Part shown: positions 52,111-64,000 of the stretch, in pieces | Layout: each line of letters opens with the position of its first letter | Numbering within the stretch: the first letter of the stretch is position 1 | Origin: Unio delphinus | Lineage: Eukaryota; Mollusca; Bivalvia; Unionida; Unionidae | Reading direction: 5' to 3' | Assembly: GCA_029339505.1 (NCBI GenBank) | Contig: JAQISU010000163.1 | Coordinates: 2,914,001 to 2,978,000, forward strand | Length of the DNA: 64,000 bases | Made by a program: the position numbers and the translations under genes | The notes under the pieces: generated by a model | Seen by the model: only the letters and a program-made list of their open reading frames with translations | Database searches by the model: none | Told to the model about the DNA's origin: nothing

Positions 52111-53409
52111 TCACGTTAAAGGTCAATATCACGTGATATGTATTCATGACAATATTGATCCTACAATGTTATGTGCAAATGTTTGGCAGACACCAAACAT
52201 ATGTGTCATACATCGAAACGATGGTTATGGTTTTCTGGATGTTTAAGTCGTTGCTGTAGTTGTTGTTATGGTCATATTTGTGTTTTAACCCTTTTCACGG
52301 AGTTACTTCAATTAATAGTTACAACATACGAAATTCAAATTCTAACGATATAATTGGATCACTTAACGCCGGCATTACTATCACCCAAAGTACCTTGATT
52401 GCTATAATTATAGCCTTATGGGTTGCAACTGTAAGTGGATTGTAATACATTAGAGTTATACTAACATTAGGGGATGATTCAGCATACTATTAGAAAAAAC
52501 TTTGAACAACAACGTTACCATTGGACTGATAGATAAACGGATCAAAGAGAAAACGAACGTTCTAATTGTATTTAAGCTGTGCAACTAGTAAATGAAATTC
52601 CATGTTCAAAATGTCGTTGCTGATTCGTTTTAGTTGCACAAGTTTACCGGTATATTATTTTGATTTACTGTCTTGTATTCAATAGACTTAACATGCAACA
52701 CAAATTTTGTGACATGATGCTACCACTAGCAATGTCATTGACTCCATCCGCTTCCCATTAGTAGCCGTGATTACTGGTAACTAGATGTAGTACGGGGTCG
52801 ATCGTAAACAAGAGCATGGTAAAATGAGTAAAATCTTTAGTTCTATTAACCAATAGTTATTTCGAACTAATAAAATGAGTCACAGGTTCGATACCTATCC
52901 CGGTCAGCTCGAGACGACTGGCTCTACGTCCCGGAGAAGATACTTAGTTCCCATTCCCTCGCCATGATATATAGCTAATAATATGTTCAAAGAGCTGTTT
53001 AAATCACCAACAATAGCCCCTGTTTCTCGAAATGAAAAATATATCCGAACAGCTAGAAAAGAAAACGTATGCACCGCTACAGATGGTGCCTTAGAAAGTC
53101 CGATTTTTTTTTTCAAAGACGTAAAAATCTCGGAAACGCAAAGATAATATCGCAATAAATTGTCAGCATGCAACCAATATAGTTCGCCTAATTTCTAGTA
53201 ATGAAGCTTTATTTATATTTGCCAAAATGTTAATATTTCTTTTGTATTATACCTGTCACTCTTTGCGCGCGCTCGAGAAAGCTTTTGCTCTCTAGAGAGT
53301 CGGTAACGTAACATGCACGGGCGCGCGCGCGTGTGTGTGTTTCGAGGGAGCTCTTGCTCTCTAGATCGTAACATCATGAAACTTATTAGTTTCTCAACAC
53401 CGTTTAAGA

Positions 53410-53460
<51 letters not shown>

Positions 53461-54117
53461 CAAATCTTTACATTTCGCCCACGTGATTAGGGTCTGTTTT
53501 AGAGATATTAAAGGACGCGTAAAATCTATAAATAGAAGTTTTTGTACGTATTGACAGATGCTAATATTATAACTATTAGTAAACATGTTTTACAGATTCT
53601 ATCTTTTTCTCACTGTACAAATCGGTCAGATAGTATCTCAGAAGAATTAAATTGTATCTTTTTGTATGCGTTCGGTCACGTACGTGAATAGGTATTTTAA
53701 AATATTGGAATGAGTACTAAGGACAGTTACGTGGGGGGATTGTTGTGTTAGTCTTAACGGAAGATGTATATATGGAGCAGTCAAATTCATTCCTATTTTG
53801 AACTTATTCCTATTTGTTTGTGTATTCCTGTTGCAATATCAAGTCTGCAGAGATATTTTATGTTTTACTTAGATATTTTTTGAGAGGAAAAGTATTTGTT
53901 CCGTTTAGCATGAATAGAAAGTACTCAAATTTTAAACTGTAGTGATATTCTAAAATATTGTGAATTATTCATGTTAGTTCTGGGCAACACCTTTTTGACA
54001 ATATCACAATTCTTGACGGACCAGTACATTTCCGAGTCTGAAGTTTATGCCAACATTTTTCTTCTTTTTGGTTTTTACTTAACATTTTGAGTTCACTTTA
54101 TAATACTGCAAGTTCCT
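52111..54117. other. Host DNA with a (GT)n tract, no supported gene
   Basis: Includes a CTCGAGAAAGCTTTTGCTCT / TTCGAGGGAGCTCTTGCTCT pair of related segments at 53270-53370 flanking a GCGCGC-GTGTGT run, and (GT)n at 53416-53453. Otherwise featureless. Confidence 0.5.
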
Positions 54118-54455
54118 CTCACATTTCCATTTGTAATACTGACTACATTCTCACATTTCCAATTGTAATACTGATTACATTATTCTCACATTTCCATTTG
54201 TAATACTGATTACATTCTCACATTTCCAATTGTAATACTGATTACACTATTCTCACATTTCCATTTGTAATACTGATTACATCCTCACATTTCCAATTGT
54301 AATACTGATTACATTATTCTCACATTTCCATTTGTAATACTGATTACATTCTCACATTTCCAATTGTAATACTGATTACATTATTCTCACATTTCCAATT
54401 GTAATACTGATTACATTATTCTCACATTTCCATTTGTAATACTGATTACATTATT
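54118..54455. repeat. ~31-35-bp tandem repeat
   Basis: Units of TCTCACATTTCCA(A/T)TTGTAATACTGATTACA with or without TTAT spacers, alternating between two variants, which suggests a higher-order dimer. Confidence 0.8.
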
Positions 54456-54576
54456 CGTTAAGTTTTACAAAACTTGTTGTTTCTAATTTTTTCTGTTACT
54501 TAGCTTATGACCGTAGAGTCGTGTGTGTGTATGTGTGCGAGGTCGCCCGTGAAGGGGTGGGATGGTATCATACTAC

Positions 54577-54577
<1 letters not shown>

Positions 54578-54669
<92 letters not shown>
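54578..54669. repeat. (TA)n microsatellite
   Basis: About 90 bp of TA. A (GT)n tract follows at 54847-54893. Confidence 0.95.
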
Positions 54670-54672
<3 letters not shown>

Positions 54673-54845
54673 CAAGTTTAATCGTGCAGATGAAGCTGAA
54701 ACTATGTCACAAGATTCTGTTCAAGACGCTAAGTAAATATTATCTTTAGTTTCAGACTGCTTATGTACGGAACTACGCAAGTAAGTCTCAAGGCCGTAAC
54801 TGACTGACACCCACCCCCAGCTGGAAAAAAATCCTGCGGGCGCAA

Positions 54846-54896
<51 letters not shown>

Positions 54897-55058
54897 CCCA
54901 GTGTGCAATGAAAGGTTTTAAAATATTTGATAAGTGTACAAATATCTACTCCAGACGCCGGTATATGCGGTAAACTTTGGACAATTACTCCCACATACTT
55001 AAGGCTGGTTTACTTAAGTAAAACTCGGTTTATAATTAGTAAATATTAGACCCAGTCT

Positions 55059-55296
55059 AGGTGGCCGAGTGGTCTAAAGCGCTCGCCGTTACGGATCACT
55101 GCCATCTCACCTCTGTCTGCGTGGGATCGAGTCTCAGATTCGGCCAATGTGGGTATGTGAGAAAGCCAGCCAGTAGCTTCTCGTGGATCGGTGATTCTTT
55201 CAGAGGGTCTTTCTGGGCTCTTTCTCCACCATTGATACTGGGCGCCATGTATAGCCTATCGTGTGCTGCAAAATGGCGTTAAACCCTACAACAACA
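55059..55296 (+). mobile_element. SINE family B, full-length copy with TSD
   Basis: The tRNA-Leu/Ser-like head GGTGGCCGAGTGGTCTAAAG, a B-box-like GGGATCGAGTCTC, a body with GGCGCCATGTATAGCCTATC and an ACAACAAC tail. Flanked by the perfect 11-bp duplication AGACCCAGTCT (55048-55058 and 55297-55307). Confidence 0.85.
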
Positions 55297-55307
55297 AGAC
55301 CCAGTCT

Positions 55308-57380
<2,073 letters not shown>

Positions 57381-57520
57381 TAGTCAAAAGTATAACTTGT
57401 TAATGACTAGTCTAAACTATAACTTGTTAATGACTAGTCTAAACTACAACTTGTTAATGACTAGTCTAGACAATAACTTGTTAATGACTAGTCTAAACTA
57501 TAACTTGTTAATGAATGCTC
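57381..57520. repeat. 27-bp tandem repeat, about 5 copies
   Basis: Unit around AACTTGTTAATGACTAGTCT. The 27-bp period keeps a frame open (YNLLMTSLN), but there is no sign of a real gene. Confidence 0.8.
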
Positions 57521-57996
57521 TAAAATGGCAACTACTGATAGCCATTTACTTTACTACTCTTCATGAACTAATGAGCTGTGGTTCATTTTGAGTTACCTCC
57601 CTTTGAATGCTCAGTCTTGCTTCTTCCTGTACTAATATCATTTCAGTACATCTGCTGATGGCCATTTGGTCACTGTTCCTTAAAAAGTTATTATTTTTCA
57701 TAGCTGACTGAGTAGTTTACTGAGTGTGTGAAAACACATAGCTTGTCACTTCCAAAGTTAGTTCCTCTATGAATTGTTGCCATGGATGCATTGAATATCA
57801 GCCACTTCACCAGCATGGATCCTATATGTACATTCTTATTGTTCCTTGCCAGAAGATTTCATGCTGTTGGCAGATTCATCAGCCACACAGGTAGTGCATA
57901 ATACATTGTGAAACCTGGTAAATATCCGAACTTTCATTTCTTTACTCATTAGAGCTTTTTCTACTGGTGTGTATATACAGAGGGTAAGTATACTGT

Positions 57997-58230
57997 TGTA
58001 TACAGCAAGTGTTATTTATCATTTGAGATGGCCATTATTCTATGTAGCAAGTGTTAATGCTCATTTAAGATGGTCATTATTCTATGTAGCAATTGTTAAT
58101 GGTCATTTGAGATGGCCATTATTCTATGTAGCAAGTATTAATATTCATTTGAGATGGCCATTATTCTATGTAGCAAGTGTTAATGGTCATTTGAGATGAC
58201 CATTATTCTATGTAGCAAGTGTTAATGGGC
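57997..58230. repeat. 42-bp tandem repeat, about 5-6 copies
   Basis: Unit around CATTTGAGATGGCCATTATT with CTATGTAGCAAGTGTTAATG. Confidence 0.8.
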
Positions 58231-58288
58231 ATTTGAGATTGGTATTATTGTGAACATCAAGTGTCATTGGTCATTTTGAGAGAAGTAT

Positions 58289-58445
58289 GTTGTTGTTGTT
58301 GTTTTTGTTGTAGAGTTTAACACCATTTTTCAGCATACGATAGTCTTTATATGGCAGCCAGTATTAATGGTAGAGGTATAACCCGGGAAAATCCGTGAAA
58401 ACAACCACCGACCCATGAAAAGCTACTGGCAAGCTTTCTCTCATA
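58289..58445 (-). mobile_element. SINE family B, 3' part, reverse
   Basis: The tail and body half of family B (GTTGTTGTTG tail, TTTAACACCATTTTTCAGCA). It is truncated where the CATCCCCCTGTA array begins. Confidence 0.65.
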
Positions 58446-61400
58446 ATCATCCCCTATAATCATAATCATAGACATCCCCCTGTAATCATAATCATAAACC
58501 TTCCGCTGTATCATAATAATAATAATCCCCCTGTAACATAATCATATTTATCCCCCTCTATTATAATCATAATCATCCCCCTGTATCATAATCATCCCCC
58601 TGTATCATATTCATCCCCCTGTATCATAATCATATTTATCTCCTTGTAATCATAATCATCCCCCTGTATCATAATCATCCCCCTGTATCATAATCATCCC
58701 CCTGTATCATAATAATCCCCCTGTATCATAATCATATTTATCCCCCTGTATCATAATCATCCCCCTGTATCATAATCATCCCCCTTTATCATAATCATAT
58801 TTATCCCCCTGTATCATAATCATCCCCCGTATCATAATCATATTTATCCCCCTGTATCATAATCATATTTATCTCCCTGTAATCATAATCATCCCCCTGT
58901 ATCATAATCATCCCCCTGTATCATAATCATATTTATCCCCCTATATCATAATCATATTTATCCCCCTGTATCATAATCATATTTATCCCCCTCTATTATA
59001 ATCATAATCATCCCCCTGTAATCATAATCATCCCCCTGTATCATAATCATCCCCCTGTATCATAATCATATTTATCTCCCTGTAATCATAATCATCCCCC
59101 TGTATCATAATCATCCCCCTGTATCAAAATCATCCCCCTGTATCATAATCATCCCCCTGTAATCATAATCATCCCCCTGTATCATATTCATCCCCCTGTA
59201 TCAAAATCATCCCCCTGTATCATAATCATATTTATCTCCCTGTAATCATAATCATCCCCCTGTATCATAATCATCCCCTGTATCATAATCATCCCCCTGT
59301 ATCATAATCATATTTATCTCCCTGTAAACCGCTCTGGTGGCCTAGTGGTTAGAGCGTCCGCCCCGGAAGCGGGAGGTCGTCGGTTCGATCCCCGGCCGAG
59401 TCATACCAAAGACTTACAAATGGTACTAGCAGCTGCCTCGCTTGACGCTCAGCATTAAGGGGTTAGTGTTAGGACTGGTCCGCCTGGTGTCAGGATAATG
59501 TGACTGGGTGAGACATCATGCTACATGTCTGCGGCATGATGTCTCAGTGCTAGACATCACTATAAACTGCCTCACTGCAGAGATCGTAGCGATATGACTG
59601 AAATATTGTTAAAGCTACGTTAAAAATCCTAATCAAACAAACAAACAAAAAATCTCCCTGTAATCATAATCATCCCCCTGTATCATAATCATCCCCCTGT
59701 ATCATAATCATCCCCCTGTATCAAAATCATCCCCCTGTATGAAAATCATCCCCCTGTATCATAATCATCCCCCCGTATCATAATCATCCCCCTGTATCAA
59801 AATCATCCCCCTGTATCATAATCATATTTATCCCCCTGTATCATAATCATATTTATCCCCCTGTATCATAATCATCCCCCTGTATCATAATCATCCCCTT
59901 GTATCAAAATCATCCCCCTGTATCAAAATCATCCCCCTGTATAAAAAATCATATTTATCTCCCTGTAATCATAATCATCCCCTGTATCATAATCATCCCC
60001 CTGTATCATAATCATATTTATCTCCCTGTAATCATAATCATCCCCATGTATCATAATCATCCCCCTGTATCATAATCATCCCCCTGTATGAAATCATCCC
60101 CGTGTCATATTTATCCCCCTGTATCATATTTATCCCCCTATATTATAATCATAATCATCCCCTTGTATCATAATCATCCCCCTGTATTATAATCATCCCC
60201 CTGTATCATAATCATCCCCCTGTATCATAATCATATTTATCTCCCTGTAATCATAATCATCCCCCTGTATCATAATCATCCCCCTGTATCAAAATCATCC
60301 CCCTGTATCATAATCATCCCCCTGTAATCATAATCATCCCCCTGTATCATATTCATCCCCCTGTATCAAAATCATCCCCCTGTATCATAATCATATTTAT
60401 CTCCCTGTAATCATAATCATCCCCCTGTATCATAATCATCCCCTGTATCATAATCATCCCCCTGTATCATAATCATATTTATCTCCCTGTAATCATAATC
60501 ATCCCCCTGTATCATAATCATCCCCCTGTATCATAATCATCCCCCTGTATCAAAATCATCCCCCTGTATCATAATCATCCCCCTGTATCATAATCATCCC
60601 CCTGTATCAAAATCATCCCCCTGTATCATAATCATATTTATCCCCCTGTATCATAATCATATTTATCCCCCTGTATCATAATCATCCCCCTGTATCATAA
60701 TCATCCCCCTGTATCAAAATCATCCCCCTGTATCATAATCATCCCCTTGTATCATAATCATATCTCCCTGTAATCATAATCATCCCCCTGTATCATAATC
60801 ATATTTATCTCCATGTAATCATAATCATCCCCCTGTATCATAATCATCCCCCTGTATCATAATCATCCCCCTGTATCATAATCATCCCCCTGTATCATAA
60901 TCATATTTATCTCCCTGTTATCATAATCATCCCCCTGTATCATAATCATCCCCCTGTATCATAATCATATTTATCTCCCTGTAATCATAATCATCCCCCT
61001 GTATCATAATCACCCCCCTGTATCATAATCATCCCCCTGTATCATAATCATATTTATCCCCCTCTATTATAATCATAATCATCCCCCTGTATCATAATCA
61101 TCCCCCTGTATCATAATCATCCCCTGTATCATAATCACCTCCCTGTATCATAATCATCCCCCTGTATCAAAATCATCCCCCTGTATCATAATCATCCCCC
61201 TGTATCATAATCATCCCCCTGTATCATAATCATATTTATCCCCCTGTATCATAATCATATTTATCCCCCTGTATCATAATCATCCCCCTGTATCATAATC
61301 ATCCCCCTGTATCAAAATCATCCCCCAGTATCAAAATCATCCCCCTGTATCATAATCATCCCCCTATATCATAATCATATTTATCTCCCTGTAATCATAA

Positions 61401-61797
61401 TCATCCCCCTGTATCATAATCATCCCCCTGTATCATAATCATATTTATCTCTCTGTAATCATAATCATCCCCCTGTATCATAATCATCCCCCTGTATCAA
61501 AATCATCCCCCTGTATCATATTTATCCCCCTGTATCATAATCATATTTATCCCCCTGTATCATAATCATATTTATCCCCCTCTATTATAATCATAAACAT
61601 CCCCCTGTATCATAATCATCCCCCTGTATCATAATCATCCCCCTGTATCATAATCATATTTATCCCCCTGTATCATAATCATATTTATCCCCCTGTATGA
61701 TAATCATCCCCCTGTATCATAATCATCCCCCTGTATCATAATCATCCCCCTGTATCATAATCATCCCCCTGTAATCATAATCATATTTATCCCCCAT
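58446..61797. repeat. 19-bp minisatellite array, about 3.3 kb
   Basis: The basic unit ATCATAATCATCCCCCTGT is interspersed with longer variants carrying ATATTTATCCCCCTGT or ATATTTATCTCCCTGTA. Blocks of variants recur in the same order (e.g. near 59090-59330 and 60240-60490), so higher-order duplication has occurred. A SINE-A copy interrupts the array. Confidence 0.95.
59328..59651 (+). mobile_element. SINE family A inserted in the minisatellite, with TSD
   Basis: A full-length copy, almost identical to 38850-39173, with the 12-bp duplication ATCTCCCTGTAA (59316-59327 and 59652-59663) made from an array unit. Confidence 0.88.
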
Positions 61798-61830
61798 TAA
61801 TTATGTCTTTTGAATCAAATAAAGGAGGAG

Positions 61831-61831
<1 letters not shown>

Positions 61832-61895
<64 letters not shown>
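61832..61895. repeat. (TA)n microsatellite
   Basis: About 63 bp of TA just right of the 19-bp array. Confidence 0.95.
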
Positions 61896-61900
<5 letters not shown>

Positions 61901-62399
61901 AAAAGGCACGAAAATCCTACATACTTTAAATCTAGTGGTCCCAGTTGGTGTATGTTGGGATAACTTGCTTAATTTTAGCAATCAAGCACTGTTATAAATT
62001 GTATTGTGTATGTAACATAACCTACCTTAAATTAACTAACTCTTTCATAAATGTGATCAAAGATAGCAAGGAAATTAAGTGAAATGAATACTTTGTAAAA
62101 TAAAGAGCTTGGTTTCACAGATACCGACCAATATTGATGTATTAAATAATGAACAACATATGCTTTTGATTGGTACTTTTCCACATTCTTTTATGGACAG
62201 GCTACCTTTCCCCCTACTTGTATGGGTACTGAAGTTTAAGCAGAATATTAAAATTGTTTTCAATTCTATAAAGTAAATGCCAGTAAAGAAACAAAAGAAA
62301 TAAACTTATTGTGGATTTCTGGAAATTCTTTTCAGCGAGTTGAGCATAAAATTTATAAAAATTACAAGGGATCCTTTTTTTTCTTTCAGTTTCTTTCAG

Positions 62400-62567
62400 A
62401 AATGTAAATTAATTAGTCAACACGCCTGACTGAGATGGATGAAGATGTACGTTGTCCAAGTGTTGACCGCAGATGCAGACGAGACAAATACAGGAAGCTT
62501 CGTCTCAGATCTCAGGAACACTACAGGTCAATGAATGGTGCTGATAAACCCCCAATTCCTAAAGTTG
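62400..62567 (+). other. Possible 5' coding exon of a host gene
   Basis: A T-rich tract ending TTCTTTCAG (to 62399) is a good splice acceptor, and GTAAGT at 62568 is a consensus donor. Between them an ATG at 62435 opens a frame that crosses the donor in phase 1, giving an Arg-rich start (MDEDVRCPSVDRRCRRDKY). An earlier ATG at 62402 is stopped at once. No domain is recognisable in 44 codons and no further exon was found in the remaining 1.4 kb. Confidence 0.35.
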
Positions 62568-64000
62568 GTAAGTTAACATGACATAAAATGTTTGGCCTAA
62601 GGCCACATTTGCTTTGAAAAAATAAGGAAGTATCCCCATGAGTTTTGATGGTTGGACATTCAGGAATAATTACATCCTTAACAATACTGAGCATTATGGG
62701 ATTGTTTTGTATGTCATGTTATAATAATGTTTGGATGGTCTTTCCTGCAGTTTGTCAAACCCATATTTGTTGTAATACCATTCAAAATAACTGAGTCAGT
62801 GTTGTCCAGACTTTGTGGAAATGTATAGACTCTTTGCATTCTGTAGCAGTCGGGTGGAAAATATATTTGACATTCCTTGCAAATGTCACTGTTGCCTTGA
62901 AAAAAATAAAATCATGCTATTTTTTATATTGTTTTGCATAATTTTTGAGGTTTTGGACACCTTTTTTGCAACCATTTGGCTTTCATAACAACATAGGTAG
63001 AAAACAATTTTTGTCATCTTCCCTATAACATATACACTAATTTTTGAAAGAAACAAACATTTAGAGGATACGTGTAGAATAAGTTCAATATTATCTACTT
63101 AGTGTCATAAGAGAATGCTTGTAGAATAGGTAGAATATTATTTCCTTATTGTCAGAAGAGAATAACTTAGATTAAGTCCGATGCAGTCTCCTTATTGTCA
63201 GAAGAGAATGCCTTAGAATAAGTCAAAGGAAATTTCCTTTATGAGAAATACTTGTAGAGTATGTCCAGTGTGATCTCTTTAATGTCACAAGCAGATGCAT
63301 GTAGAATGGATTCAATCTCTTTAATGTCAAAAAGTGGATACTTTGTAGAGTATGTATATACTCGCATATAATCCCGTTCACATATGAGCTGACCCCAAAA
63401 CTAAATAGGTATAAACACTAAAAGTTGCATGACCCGTGTATAAGCCACCCCACAACTCCGAGACATCTCAAGATGCACAAGGCAAACGTGTATTTAAAAA
63501 ACGTAAGATGTATACCTATCTTGAGGCAGAATTAACAAGAAATGCTATGAACTTGTTTGAAAAGTAATCTATTTAATTTTCTGTTTTCTTTTTGTTTTTC
63601 CTAAGCTAGATTTGTGTATAATTTGATTGATCGATGACAAGAATTTAGCAGTTGTGAGTTGCAGTTATGCTACCTCTCCCTTTTGACTCGATTATTGTTT
63701 GTTTATGCGTTATTGCATGGGACATTTTATCCTAGTGCACTGGTAATTATGTTTTTACTTTGCTTTGAAATTGTAAATACCTAACTCATTAAAATGTAAT
63801 CCCAGTATGACAACACAAAGAAAAACAATACGGTTTGATTTAACGCTCACAATATAGGATACTTAGCGTATTTGCATAATGGTGCCACTGCATGTACCTT
63901 GTAGGTTTGATTACGCTCTGAATGATATATATTCTTTGGAGTCTAATCATAGGCACCATTGCGCTAAACTTTAATGATGACTCTAAAATACAATAATGAA
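62568..64000. other. Host DNA, intron-like, no supported features
   Basis: AT-rich. Contains loose repeats of TTATTGTCAGAAGAGAAT (63140-63220). If the exon at 62400 is real this would be intron. Confidence 0.4.

Noticed and set aside
54507..54749. ORFs across (TA)n tracts (also near 20649, 56337 and 61787)
   Set aside because: Poly-YI frames are created by the dinucleotide repeats.
58446..61797. CRISPR-like array of short repeats
   Set aside because: Units are contiguous with no unique spacers, in eukaryotic DNA; it is a minisatellite.

Overview
The window is AT-rich eukaryotic (metazoan) DNA. It has tRNA-derived SINEs, degraded LINE and LTR-retrotransposon remnants, long minisatellites and many (TA)n tracts. 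A mollusc-like marine invertebrate fits, but that is inference only. The notable content is two related endogenous virus-like transposons of the Polinton/Maverick (adintovirus-like) type. They lie in opposite orientation and are separated by about 8.3 kb of host DNA.

Element 1 (1 to about 14413) runs off the left edge of the window. Reading leftward from its right terminus it carries: an A32-like packaging ATPase, a small zinc-finger protein, a phospholipase-A2-like protein, a DDE integrase, a very large replication protein (divergent family-B DNA polymerase, SF1 helicase and C-terminal HNH domain), a second zinc-finger protein, an HNH homing-type nuclease, and then the virion block on the minus strand. 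The virion block holds a 129-aa protein, a 360-aa protein with a conserved C-terminal module, a basic GLG-type capsid-associated protein, the double-jelly-roll major capsid protein (MCP), a pVI-like protein, an adenain-like protease, a fibre-like protein and a membrane protein cut by the window edge.

Element 2 (22719-35637) is bounded by perfect 62-bp terminal inverted repeats and flanked by the direct repeat TTAAAGA. It has the same virion block on the plus strand plus a further 453-aa protein, probably a minor capsid/penton-type component. Its left terminus is fused directly onto a replication gene cut in mid-helicase. The rest of the helicase, the HNH domain, integrase, PLA2-like protein, DUF5679-like zinc finger and ATPase are all missing, the fibre-like gene is frameshifted, and the MCP has an internal deletion. 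It looks like a defective, trans-mobilised derivative, perhaps formed by a snap-back replication event.

Two patterns cross both elements. (1) Short perfect palindromes, many with the core GCTAGC or ACTAGT inside AAA...TTT arms, sit at gene ends and also occur as in-frame insertions in conserved proteins, present in one copy and absent from the other. (2) Adenain-type cleavage sequences are conserved in the pVI-like, basic and 360-aa proteins, which suggests an adenovirus-like maturation programme.

Right of element 2 (35645-64000) I see no confident complete host gene. It holds SINE families A and B (several with clean target-site duplications), a minus-strand LINE remnant (about 41150-43760), a gypsy-type gag fragment (48106-48891), several minisatellites including a 3.3-kb array of a 19-bp unit (58446-61797), and one possible spliced host exon (62400-62567).
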